A stretch of 64,000 nt of DNA from Gnetum montanum (taxonomy: Eukaryota > Streptophyta > Gnetopsida > Gnetales > Gnetaceae), in NCBI GenBank assembly GCA_015680685.1, contig MNCI01008436.1, positions 183,384 to 247,383 of the forward strand, given 5' to 3'. Positions within the stretch are counted from its first letter, which is position 1, and each line of letters opens with the position of its first letter. A model generated the notes under the pieces. The model searched no databases. It had not been told where the DNA came from and worked only from the letters and a program-made list of their open reading frames with translations. The position numbers were made by a program, and so were the translations under genes. Shown here in pieces: positions 21,443 to 32,450 of this stretch.

Positions 21443-22517
21443 ATGCACAAAAACATAGCTAAGATTCTGCAAGACAACATCAATGTCTTCACATGGTCAT
21501 ACAGTGACATGTTGGGTTTAGATCCATGGCTGATACAACACAACATCATCCTAGACCTACACATGAAGGCAATCAAGCAGAAGGCTTGCAAAGTTAAGCC
21601 AGAAATCGCACTAGTCGTGAGGAATGAAATCACCAAGCTATACCAAGCTAGTTTCATCTGCGCAATTGACTACTTGGAATGGATGTCCAACATCATTGTG
21701 GTTTTGAAGAAAATGGGAGAAATACGAATCTGTATAGACTTTTGGGATTTGAATAAGGCAACGATCAAAGATGACTTCCCACTTCTGAGCATCAATCAAC
21801 TCATCGACACCACAGCTGTTCAGGCTCTGTTATCTTTCATGGATGGATTCTTCAGATACAACCAAATCCACATAAACCTAGAGCATCAGCTAATAACAAT
21901 CTTCATGACCCCATGGGGTACCTTATGCTACACCATGATGCCTTTTGGGCTCAAGAATTCTGGAGTAACCTACCAACAAGCCATGACCTACATTTTTAGT
22001 GACTATATCCTAGAAACGTTAAACAACTACATGGATGATATAGTAGTCAAGTCCAAGGAGGCAGTTGATCATCCACAAAATCTAGGGGTAGTCCTCAAGT
22101 GCTATTAAATGCATGACTTATGCCTCAATCCTAAGAAGTACGTCTTTGGGGTAAAAATCAGATGCATGTTAAGGTTCATGGTATCAGAGGTTGGAATACG
22201 AGTGGACCCTGACAAAGCTAGAACCATCGTCAACCTGGCACCTCCCACAAACCTTAAGGAGTTACGTGGTTTGCAAGGTAGGGTGCAATTCATTTGAAGG
22301 TTTATAGCAAGGTTAACTGACAAGTTACACCCCATGCAACATCTTCTAAATAAGGGTGTTAACTTTGAATGGACAACCCAATGCCAACAGGCCTTCAACG
22401 ATATGAAGAAGGAGCTTTTGCACCTCCCAATTATGCATTCGCCACAAAGGGATAAATCCTTCTTCATCTACCTTGCCACCTCTGATACATCTATCAAAAC
22501 TGCTATGTCAAAAATGA
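21443..22517 (+). pseudogene. Element A reverse transcriptase
   Basis: Open for 221 codons from 21443, then continues in the same frame past stops at 22106 and 22295. Motifs seen are 'QDNINVFTWSYSDMLGLDPW', 'RICIDFWDLNKATIKDDFPL', 'LLSFMDGFFRYNQIHIN', 'TPWGTLCYTMMPFGLKNSG' and the catalytic box 'YMDDIVVKSK' at about 22030. The thumb/connection follows: 'KYVFGVKI', 'LKELRGLQGRVQFI', 'FEWTTQCQQAFNDMKKELL'. The catalytic YMDD is intact, but two stops and a frameshift near 22515 break the protein. Confidence 0.92.
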
Positions 22518-22860
22518 GATGATGGTTCTGAGATACCAGTGTATTACCTGAGTCATGCACTAATAGCGCATGAGACGAAATACATTGAAGTGGAGAGGAA
22601 TTACCTTGCCTTGGTGTTCACACTAAAAAAGTGGAGGCATTACTTTTTCCACAATACAACTAACATCATGTGAAAAAGAAACATACTCCAGGCTATTACT
22701 AACAACCTATAGGAAAGTAGCCGTATAGCCCAATGGAAAGCAATAACCATAGAGTTCGACCTACACTATGTAATTCAATCATCAACGAAGGGTCAAGCCA
22801 TAGTGACCCAACTCATAGACTCACCCATCGATGACTAGGAAACCATAGATCCTGAATTCC
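22518..22860 (+). pseudogene. Element A RNase H
   Basis: Starts in a new frame with 'DDGSEIPVYYLSHAL', then 'ETKYIEVERNYLALVFTLKK', 'HYFFHNTTNI' and 'IAQWKAITIEFDLHYVIQ'. It matches the RNase H that follows gypsy RT. Stops lie at about 22670, 22710 and 22838. Frame is shared with the next two domains. Confidence 0.85.
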
Positions 22861-22911
22861 TAGACGAGCACATTAGCATTATCAACATCATCCCATTGCA
22901 TCTCGAAGCCA

Positions 22912-23456
22912 CTTTACACTTCGACAGCACCTCAACCGCATGAGGAGGTAGTGCAGTTGCCATCATCACGTTCCCCTCTGGGGAAATGCACCCATCTACT
23001 TATTGTTTCACATTCCCTTGTACCAACAATATGGCAGAGCATGAGGGGTTACTCAGAGGCCTATTAACTACCCAAGTGTTGTGCATACAACACCTGGTGA
23101 TCCACGGTGACTCACAACTAGTTGTGAATAAAATCACCGAGGTCTACGCCTGCAAAGCTACGCATCTGCAATCCTACTGCGAGATAGCAAAAGGCCTACT
23201 TAAGCAATTTGCAACCATAGATGTTGAACACTTGCCACGCAATGAGAACATCGTGGCAGATGCCTTAGCCATCGTAGCACTAAAAATTCCATCACATTCA
23301 TTCACAAGTTTGCCAACTTTGATCATCGAATGCACTGAGCCTATCACACAGGTGGGACACATGGCCTTTATCAGTGCTACGGATACCCAGGAGTGGTACA
23401 TCAACATTAAAGCTTACCTACAACACAGCGAACCCCCAAATGGATTAACATTTTCC
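22912..23456 (+). pseudogene. Element A second RNase H-like domain (aRH)
   Basis: It begins 'LHFDSTSTAxGGSAVAIITF' and holds 'CTNNMAEHEGLLRGLLT', 'VIHGDSQLVVNKITEVYACK' and 'VEHLPRNENIVADALA', the pattern of the additional RNase H of Tat-lineage elements. The frame 22986-23459 is open for 157 codons. It keeps D, E and D residues in the expected blocks (inference from motif spacing). Confidence 0.88.
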
Positions 23457-23459
23457 TAG

Positions 23460-24635
23460 AGAGATGCAATCCATAAGCATGCCCGTCAATACGTGCTCAT
23501 GGGAAATGACATCCTGTGCTGACATTCCTATGATGGGATATTGTTGGCATGTGTGGGTGGGGAGCAGGCGCAGAAGGTAGTTAATGAAGTGCATGAGGGG
23601 CTGTATGGTGGACACATAGCACCTAGGGCTATGGCTACTAAAATTAGATGCCTATGGTACTACTGGCCTCACATGAAGCATGACTACTTGCCAAAAGTCA
23701 AGGTGTGTGACACGTGCTAGAGATACACAAATCTCATAAATGTCTCACCTATGGATCTACACCCAACGTAGATCACATGGCCTTTTCAAAGATGGGGGCT
23801 ACACCTCATAGGACCCATCACACCTAAGTCCTCTGTAGGGCATAGTTTCATTATCACTACCACTGAGTATTTTAGTAAGTGGGTGGAAGCCATCCCCCTA
23901 AGGAAGATGACATCTCAACAAGCTTGCCACTTCATCTTGGACAACATCGTAACAAGATTTGGGCTTCCAATGACTATTATGATAAACAATGGACCATAGT
24001 TTAGTAGTATAGAAACCCAAACATTCTACAACAATCTAGGCATCAAGCAATCATTCTCCTCCTTGTACTACCCATAGGTGAACGGATAGGTAGAAGCTAA
24101 AAATAAGTCCATCATCAAATTATTGAAGTGGATGCTTAACAATAGCAAGAGGTGGTGGCACAAGCAAATCCTCTACATTCTATTGGCCTACAGGATGACA
24201 TGTAGAACCATAACAAGTAAGACTCCTTACAGCCTTATTTACGGATCTGAAGCTATGTTGCCTCTTGAGTTGCAGGTACCATCACTCCGGATGCTCCTAT
24301 CTGATGTCATGAGCAAAGCCTAGAACAACGAGTCACGGATCATCAACCTTAACTCAATATAGGAGGAGCACACACAGATGCTGAGATGCATAGAGCACTA
24401 CCAGAGCAAGTAGCAGCAAAAGCACTATACAAACCTGCATCGGCCGCCAATACAGAAGGGAGACCTCATCCTCAAGGCCGTCTGTGAGCACATGAGCAAA
24501 TTCATAGCCAACTAGGAAGGCCCTTACATGGTCACTAAATCTTTCAAGAATGGAGCCTTCAAGTTGGCATACATGGATGGCAATGAGTTCACCAACCCAG
24601 TGAATCACTTGTACCTCAAGCCGTACTACATCTGA
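23460..24635 (+). pseudogene. Element A integrase
   Basis: Same frame as the RNase H-like domain. The zinc-binding region reads 'VNEVHEGLYGGHIAPRAMAT', then 'CDTC' (HHCC). The core has 'WGLHLIGPI' where the family has a catalytic Asp (now His), 'IMINNGPxFSS' where D-N-G is expected (now Asn), and 'VNGxVEAKNKSI' keeping the Glu. The C-terminal part reads 'WWHKQILYILLAYR', 'YSLIYGSEAMLPLEL', 'QKGDLILKAV' and 'GNEFTNPVNHLYLKPYYI' with stop at 24633-24635. About eight internal stops. Two of the three catalytic acids are lost. Confidence 0.9.
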
Positions 24636-24649
24636 AGCATGGCAGCAAC

Positions 24650-25005
24650 AAGCACCATCTACTACGATGTTAAATTGAAAAAAATGGGCAACTGTTCGCT
24701 ACGATGTAAAACTGGTAGAGGCAAGCGAACGTCTGCTACGACATTAAACTGGAATGGCTACAACAACGTCCGCTACGACGATAAACTAGCAACAACAAAG
24801 AGTAGCATCTGCTATGATGTTAAACTGGTGGCGATCATCCGCTACAACATAAAACTGGCATAGTTAGTTTACTATGACTATAAACTAGCACAACAAGTCC
24901 GCTATGATGTTAAACTGGCATGTACGGTCTGTGGGGAGCTTAAACTAGCACAACGGTCCACTGGGACCCTAACCTAGCACACGGTCTACCAAGACCTTAA
25001 ATTAG
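24650..25005 (+). repeat. Spacer-word array 3 of element A (after integrase)
   Basis: About ten copies of 'ccgctacgac-ttaaactggca' variants occur at 30-45 bp intervals, such as 'ctacgatgttaaattg', 'tacgacattaaactgg', 'tatgatgttaaactgg' and 'gaccttaaattagg'. B and C have the same word in their own 3' regions. Confidence 0.85.
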
Positions 25006-25992
25006 GTTCGCATCACATCCCTAGCATGCATCTGCGCTGAGTACACATCGAACAAGCATGCATAGTGCTGATGCGCAGGTGGGACATTACAGCTCCAAAA
25101 TGTAGTCCAAGACACAATGGGGATAGGCTCTAGGACATACACGACACTGCCACCCTTTGCATTGCACTAACCCTCTGAAAATGTTGTACGACATTACACT
25201 GGCCTTCTAGACCTACCGTCACCATAGCCCCTTGCCCTGATGGTAGTTCCTCAGCTAGTGCCTACAACTGGAGTTTTGGTAGTATTGTGGCCCAGCCACA
25301 ATATTGTTATCCCTCAACCTCCTACCAATGGCATTCGGCTATGTGGTAGCTAACCCCATAGATAAACTAAGAATGCATGTCCTTGGTAGGGATTCCAAAG
25401 CATTCGTAGTGACAGTGGTGCATCACTCCTTCGAGGCTAGTTCCTCCACGCCATTTGCAGCCAGCAAGAGCTTTACCCTCGCTGGCTGAGGGCACATCTT
25501 GCCACAGCCGAAAATGCTATAGTGTTACAAAGTGAGTGCCTTGACTAGCATGGTTACTTCAGAGTGTAGCTTCCATGATGTGCGTAACATAGCTCGCCAC
25601 ATGGAAAATATCAGTGCAAATCCATGACAGGAGTAACATAGATCGCCGCATGGAAAGAATTTGTAGGTAGGTCAAAACCCTACACAGATGTAACACAACC
25701 CATCCTAGGAAATACAACTGTCCTACGAGAGGTCAAAGGTCAGCGAAAGCAAAGATGAAAATTCAAACGAGTCGCTCATGAGCACTCTGACGAGGGACTC
25801 TATTAAACCTCATCTTTGTCCTTCTCCTGTGCCTCCATCCTCCCCGCTTCGCCTTTTCCTTCCAATGCAACACTATCAAGTGCAGCCAAGAGACGTCCTG
25901 ACACTCACCAAACGACATTGTTAGCATTTTGCCTTCTGAGGTGTTTTGTATTCTTTCTCAATGTCTATCAAACCCATTCTCCAGACATCGAC
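25006..25992 (+). other. Element A 3' non-coding region
   Basis: No gene is supported. Small frames at 25304, 25816 and 25929 have no family match. The last 100 bases ('gtgttttgtattctttctca', 'caaacccattctcc') resemble the matching part of B (40910-40960), which supports common ancestry. Confidence 0.6.
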
Positions 25993-26005
25993 AAAGAGGG
26001 GCCAA
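25993..26005 (+). other. Element A polypurine tract
   Basis: AAAGAGGGGCCAA sits immediately before the 3' LTR start TGAAACACC. It is identical in element B. Confidence 0.9.
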
Positions 26006-27579
26006 TGAAACACCCCAAGAATTAGAAGGCATACTTGCTTCACTAGGCCTTTGCAATTCGTGTAGCATCATGGTAATTCTTCAAGAGATGGATGGTCTGA
26101 TTTTTAGACCATCCAAATTGGTAAGTTTTCTGCCCCAGGTGTCAATGGGCTAAACAGATTCTCTAGCCTGCATACTTGAACAAGTCACCCAGTTGACCAT
26201 GCACATGGAAGCGACGCGTGGGACTATTGAGGATACTCAGAATGCGTAAAATGCTTCAGCTAATTTTCTAATTCACGAGGTTTACTACGCTATGGTACAC
26301 CTCGCTATGTAGTGTAGCAAGCTTTAGAAGACATTTGCAAAAGTGAGATGCTATTCTACACTACACAGCATAGCGTAGCATAGCAAAATCTATATGGTTG
26401 GTGCCTTCGCCCGACTTCAAGACCTTCGGCAATGTCTCCTTCCATCAAAAAATGGTAGACCATGTTTGTTGCTATGCTATGTTGAGCTACATGGCATAGC
26501 AAGGCATAGCAATTCTACAAAGGTGACAGAAGGCAACTCAAAAGGCAGGATTAGCAAGTACACAAGTCTCACAGTGCAAAAGGAAAAGTCCACAGATTGG
26601 CAAAGTTTTTTGCTACTAAGGCTAGCCGCTACACTACATAGCATAGTAAACATCCAACACACATGTAGCGAAACACGCAATAAGATGCTATGCTATGCCG
26701 AACATGCTACGCTACAAAGCACAGCAAAGCATGATGGCCGGTTGTGCGACATCATTACACTTCACCTAATTGCACCATTGGCACACGTCTCCAGATGCTG
26801 ATAGTGTAATTATGACATCGTAGACTCGCAGTTATGGCATGGCAAGCTCGCAATCACAACAGTCATGCATGCCCAACGATCATGTAGGCACATGCAGTGT
26901 ATACAAGTCAAGATGGGCCCAAGGCACATGGTGTCCAAACTACCACTTTCGCATGCCCTTAGCCCTGTAAATACCCCGATGAGAAATACTCGAAGGGTTG
27001 GACCCTCACGTTCTCTAGCAAGAAAAAAAGCAAGTTAGCATTGTAACCTGGAGCATTGTAAGCTTTCTGTTTGACATTGTAAATAGTTAGCATTCTCTGA
27101 TGGCATTTCATCTTCCCCTATTCTACCACCTTGGTAGCACTCTACATTGTTAACACCTATGTCCATGTCCAAGTGCACAACCTTTCTACTCTACACATCG
27201 TGGTTACTCTTGAGGTCTCTGCACTTCTCAGTGCTATGCATTTGACTATATCCATTTTGACAGAGCAAAGTTGTAGCTTCGGAGTGGTGCATTTTTCTAA
27301 CTGCATTTTACTTTACTTCCTTCTTACTACTGCATTTTATATTGCTTTCTGTCTCTTTTACATTTAAGCATTACTTCACGTTATTAGCCTTGTCTTCAAA
27401 TCACACGTTGCAAAAGGTTATATAAACACCAACTAAGTCCCTATCTAATCAACCAGACCGTTCAGGGCACCCTGTATTCATTCCATCCAGCATGGCCCTC
27501 CAACGGATATGGGGTTGAGACTGTCCATGATCATCGATCCCTCAGTGTTTTCTAGCCACCGATGTTTTCGGTTGCTACA
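26006..27579 (+). mobile_element. Element A 3' LTR
   Basis: Starts TGAAACACCCC and ends 'ttgctaca' at 27579. It aligns end to end with 9538-11110, including the word cluster (26280-26720) and the TATA position (here TGTAAATA). Open frames inside have no support. Confidence 0.93.
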
Positions 27580-27584
27580 TAACC
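27580..27584. repeat. Element A target-site duplication, right copy (TAACC)
   Basis: Second copy of the 5-bp duplication, directly after the 3' LTR. Confidence 0.95.
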
Positions 27585-30110
27585 AAATGTAGTTCTACCT
27601 TCCTACCAGCATAGTCTAGGCTTGGATGGTTATTAGGAGTTTCCATGGTTAATAGGAAGTTCCAACAAGGTTATAGATTCAATTGGTACTAAACCTAGGT
27701 CATTTTTGGCAAGTTTTCTTTCAATTCTTAGGGACTATGCTAGACTTGGGAAGGGACTACACTAGGCTTGGGTAGGGACTATGTTGGCCTAGCATAGTCC
27801 CAGTCTTCATCTAGCGTAGGCAGGCTGGGCATGAGGAAAATTGACTAAAAATACCAATTTTTGGAGTTAGAGAGGCTTAAAAAATATTTTAGGATTTACT
27901 AGCATTGAATCTAAGTTAACCTTGAATAATTTTATCTCATTTTTCATGGACTACACTAGCCGTAGAGAGGGACTATGCCGACCTAGCATAGTTCTCATTT
28001 CCTTCAATGTAGTCCCATTTTGGAAGGTCAAACATATTGAAAAAATTGCAAGTTTTGTGTCCAAGAAAATCTAAATTGCATTCAAGGGTTTTTAGGGTTC
28101 AAATGGCATGGTTTTTTATAATTTTTATAATTTTTTGAGGGGACTACATTGGGCTTAGATTAGAATTACATTGGCCCAATGTAGTCCTATTCCATCCTTA
28201 GTGTTCTTCAAGTTGGTGGTGTTAAAAATCATGAGTAAATGCAAGTTTCAAGGTCACAAAGGCTTGGGTAGGCTTGTTGATGATAGTACTAGATCACTTA
28301 AGATGGTTTTTTCATAATTCTTTAGGAACTACATTGGGCCCTGCAGAGGGACTACACCAACCCAACATAGTACTTCTTCCTTCTCAGCATAGTCTAGTTT
28401 GAAGTGGCTAAAAATGATGAAAAACCACATGCTTTGACATTAAAATGGCTTGGGAAAGGCTTTAAGGTCAACCAGACACAACTTTAAGTCTTTTCTAGCA
28501 AGTTTTCATTAATTTCTGGAGGACTCTATTGGACTCTAAAGGGGACTATGCTAGCCCAGCATATTCCTAAGTTCCACCCATCATAGTTAATGTGTAATGA
28601 CCAAAATTGGTGGAAAATATAAGTTTTTGGAGTCAAATTGGCTAAGCCAAGGTGTTAGGATTTCATCAAAGTCAAATTTTATGATTTTTAGTGTGTGTAG
28701 ATAGTTTCAATGGGACTACACTGGGCCTTGGGCAAGGACTATGTTGGCCCAGTGTAGTCCTCTTCCCCTCTCAATGTAGTCATGGAAAAAACTTTTAAAA
28801 TGTAAAAAATGGTAGGCTTCATGGTTGTATAGGCCTAAACTAGGGTTTTGGGGTTGACTGGGATCAAGTTTCATGGTTTCTATTATTTCTTGGCAATCTT
28901 GATGGAACTATAGTGGAACCTAGGCATGGACTATGCTTGTCCAATGTAGTTCCATCTCCCCATATAGTGTAGTCCATGTCTAGATGCCAAATGTGGAAGA
29001 AGTGATAATATTTAACCAAGGTTGATGATTTTGTGTTGTTGTAAGTTTAGTTGTAGTTCATAGGTTATGGGTTTTTTGATTTTTAAGTGGACTACATTAG
29101 GTAGTCATTGGGACTACACTAGCCTAGCATAGTCCTCCTAATCTCTAGACTAGTCCCATGTGGACACTTACTTTTATTGATTTTCTTTAGGTTTTTAATT
29201 AATTTACTAACAATTTGGGGTTACTAGGGGTCCTGGCTAGGTGTGGAGGCTCCAAAAGGTAGTTTTGAAGGTGCGTAATAGTCTATATGACGCCTACTAA
29301 TCCTGGAATATTGGGGCTATGTTGGCCTAGTGTAGTTCCTAGTTTTCTCATAATAGTCATGGGAAAGAGGGAAAAAGTGACACCATTAATTACAATCAAC
29401 CATGCCTTGGGCTTGTTGGAGGCTCAAACTAGGGTTTGGGAAGATGGTGTGTCGATTCGATGTCAACTAGGGGTTGAATAGACTAGGTGTGCTACTTGTC
29501 ATTATAGGGGACAATGTGATGTTGTACTATGTTGGGCAGTAGCTAGGACTATGCTAGCCTAGCGTAGTCCTTCACTTATCTTAGCATAGCTAGTGAGGAA
29601 GATTGATTCTTATAATAGTTGAAGTGCCTTTGATCAAGCTTTGGTGATAACAAGGGTTCTAGCCAAGGTTTGGTAACATTGGATGATCAATTTGGAGGTC
29701 TCTAGAGGTTAGATGTGCTATTGAAAGTCCATCCCATCATGAACTACACTGGTAGTAGTTGGAAATACACTAGGCCAACATAGTCCTTGGTCTTCTTTCA
29801 ATGTAGTCTTGGTGTCTTGTCCAAAAACTACCACACTTGGCTATATTCTTGGATTGTATGACATATAAATTAGGGTTTAAGTGGGTGTGGTGGAAGTGGA
29901 AGTTGTCTATGGCTTCTTGGATGTCATCCCCAACATAGTCTAGTTAGAAAACTACTACTTCCAACATAGTCATGGATTTTTTCAATTCTTAAAGCATCTA
30001 GTATGGGGCCTAGTCAAAATTGGTACGTCTTCCATGCCATAACCTACATAACCCTATGTAGTTCCTAGTTTCTAATTTTTTGTACCCAAGTGAAGTGGAG
30101 TTCCAAAAGG
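27585..30110. repeat. ~190-bp palindromic tandem array, right part
   Basis: Continuation of the array at 8101-9537. Palindromic cores are near 27730, 27950, 28140, 28325, 28520, 28705, 28905, 29090, 29305, 29525, 29745 and 29930, that is every 185-220 bp. A typical core is 'gggactacactgggcc' ... 'ggcccagtgtagtcc', followed by 'caatgtagtc'. About twelve units are on this side, about twenty in total. Confidence 0.88.
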
Positions 30111-30281
30111 AAACCAAGTTTTCCACTTGTATTCTTAGGTTTAACATTAATTTAAATTGTAGAACTTAGCAAAAATCATTCCTATTCCATACTTTCTTAT
30201 CACTATGCATTGGTTGGAGCACTCTTGCCTCTAGTATCACCACACTCCATTGTAGTCATTCCAAGCTCCATGGTGAAGAAA

Positions 30282-30391
30282 ATGGCCCCAACCAAGAACT
30301 CTACATTGGAGGAGGTGGATTCCAATGTTGAAATCCTATCATGTTTTTCCCATCTAAGTATTGGGGAGAGTTCCACCACTATCTTTCCTAG
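30282..30391 (+). pseudogene. Antisense gene C, exon 1
   Basis: Opens 'MAPTKNSTLEEVDSN', like 'MAPKK' in A. Upstream in-frame ATGs exist at 30210 and 30270. Donor 'cctag|gtactt' follows at 30392. Intron 1 (30392-31737) is AT-rich and has no other content. Confidence 0.55.
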
Positions 30392-31737
30392 GTACTTTTC
30401 TCTTACTAGTTTTTTACTTTTCCATGTATTCTGTTTTTTGGGTTCTATTTTGTTTTTGAGATCTATGCTTGTATATTAAATTTTGTAAAAGTCATACCAT
30501 ATATTTGGGCCATTTTTATTCATTTTTTATGTTACTTGGGCTTTTGGTTTTGGTTATGTTGAAGTTTAAATACGCTGCCACAGTTTTCATGGGATTTTTG
30601 CATTTTCCATCTAAAAAAACATCATTTTTTCTTTTTATTTAGAGAAATAGTTAAAATTTTAAATTTTATAAGGTTATAATATTATTTTCTATCAGATTTT
30701 GTTCAATGAAATTTTTGAATCACTCAATTTTTCTTAATAGATAATTTTCTATGGTTGTTTCCATCAAGCTACGTCAAATGGGTTTTCTATCCTAAAGCCA
30801 TTTTCTTTCTAAGTTGTGTATTTTTTGTGTAGTGAACTATTAAGAAATTCTAACTTTTATTATTATATATTTTCATTTTATGATTCAAGGATTCCAATGA
30901 ATCTTGAATTTTTGAATTCAGATAAACAGCTTGGTGGTTATGATTGTTTTAGTCTACTTGCCCAAAAATGGGTTTCGGCATGATGGCCTTGGTCAGGTCA
31001 TTTATGTAATATTTTATAAAAATATGGTTAATAATTTTTATAGTTTCTTATTATGGGATTGTAGTTTGTTCTTTTAAAATTCCAATGGCTATAAAATGTT
31101 TGAATTTTTTTGGGCAGTTAATTAGTTATGATCTTTTTTTTTCGGTTGCATAAAATCATGGTTACAAGGCTATTACACATTTACCCTGTGAAGATGGGCA
31201 ACGTTGAGATTGTAAATATTTTTTCTTTTCTACAACATCCCATCATCTTGGGGATAGTTTGGAATTCTAGGAAGGGGCTAGAAGTGATTTGGTTCAAAGT
31301 AAAAGAAATTTCATATTTTTTATAAGCATTTTCCTATGGCCATTTTGGTGCTAAGTGTGAAATTCTAGTTGAATCTTGGTTACAAACTTAAGCTGTATGT
31401 TGGATTTTTATCTAACTATAGAATTTCAAATTGGAAATTTAGAATTTAGTCATATACTATTACTTTCACATTTTTAGTTCTAAACTATTAATTCGACATT
31501 TTTGGTTGTAATATGTCGTTGTTATGATTTCAGTGCTAAACTATCATTTTATGTAAACTTTTTCATATTTTTTCTAAGTGTTATTTTCTATATTTACTAG
31601 TTATAAGGCTTTAAGGTTTGATGTAGTGGTTTCAATGTTATCTTGCCTATTATTTGTATATACTTTTTTTAATTCTAATTTTTAAATTTAGTTTTTTGAT
31701 TTGCATGGTTATAACGATTATGTGTTGGATGTTATAG

Positions 31738-32166
31738 GGCCTTCTTGAAGTCCATCCTTGTGGTCATAGAGATGGTGGGGCTATTATGTTATATCCACCT
31801 TATAGCCTAACTCCATAGTTCCAGATATGGAGTGGAATCACAACAAGATATGGTTCAAGCAAGTGGCCAAAGAGTTTCTTACTTCTCTCCTATGGAACTT
31901 CAGTATGATAGTTTGATCACACTTAATGATTGAGGCTACAACAGTGATCATAGAGACCATCCTGCCTAGGTATTCTAACTTAATCATCAAGTTCTTGATG
32001 GACAAAATTGAAGCTCTCATGGAGGAAGTGACAAATGATAGTACTGCTACTATGAGTTCTTGCAAACTATCAACAATTTGGAAGATGCCCAAATTCAGTC
32101 AATATAATAAGGAAAACACTTTAATTATTGGTCATCATGCACATACATTGTTTCAAAATCCTCCAG
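31738..32166 (+). pseudogene. Antisense gene C, exon 2
   Basis: Begins after 'gttatag'. Blocks 'SILVVIEMVGLLCYIHLIA', 'WFKQVAKEFLTSLLWNFSM' and 'KMPKFSQYNKENTLIIGHHA' match A's exon 2 in order; one frameshift lies near 31830. Ends 'FQNPP' at donor 'ccag|gtacc'. Confidence 0.7.
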
Positions 32167-32274
32167 GTACCATTTAGCACATATATGGGTAATTAAGATT
32201 GTCTTTGGTTTATGATTATGTTCTATAGTTGTAAACTAAAGTTATGATAATTTTGTTGTTTCACTTTCCTATAG

Positions 32275-32450
32275 GTTTACGATGGATGAGTTGGGCTTGA
32301 TTAGAGGTGACAACCTCTTGCTACTAGCCCATACAGCTTTAGAGGTGTTCACCAAAAGCCCAAATGTAAGGCTTGTAGTGTTGGAAAATACAGAAGGTGA
32401 TCTTGAAGCTAGCATCAGATGCCACCCTAAGGCTTATATGAGATGCCTAG
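32275..32450 (+). pseudogene. Antisense gene C, exon 3, left part
   Basis: Follows a compact 108-bp intron ending 'cctatag'. Contains 'LLLLAHTALEVFTKSPNVRL', like 'WIALQEFSSTENLCAGVIG' in A. Cut at 32450 by element B and continued at 43063 ('NELMNT', 'WTNPSFNDLDIN'). Confidence 0.6.
32446..32450. repeat. Element B target-site duplication, left copy (CCTAG)
   Basis: CCTAG before the 5' LTR; CTTAG at 43058-43062 after the 3' LTR (one transition). Confidence 0.8.

Larger units (their letters stand above)
9538..27579 (+). mobile_element. Element A: full-length Tat-like Ty3/gypsy LTR retrotransposon, 18.0 kb
   Basis: Two LTRs of 1573 and 1574 bp, a 5-bp TSD, a primer-binding site, a polypurine tract and the order gag-PR-[spacer array]-antisense gene-[spacer array]-RT-RH-aRH-INT-[spacer array] are all visible. 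A second RNase H-like domain before integrase places it near the Tat lineage of plant gypsy elements (family knowledge). LTRs differ at roughly one base in seven in the first 250 bases (by eye), so the insertion is old. Every coding module has stops or frameshifts. It lies inside element C and is therefore younger than C. Confidence 0.93.

Noticed and set aside
32032-32177. Whether the plus-strand frame at 31926-32177 is a host gene exon
   Set aside because: It aligns with A's antisense exon 2, so it belongs to element C.
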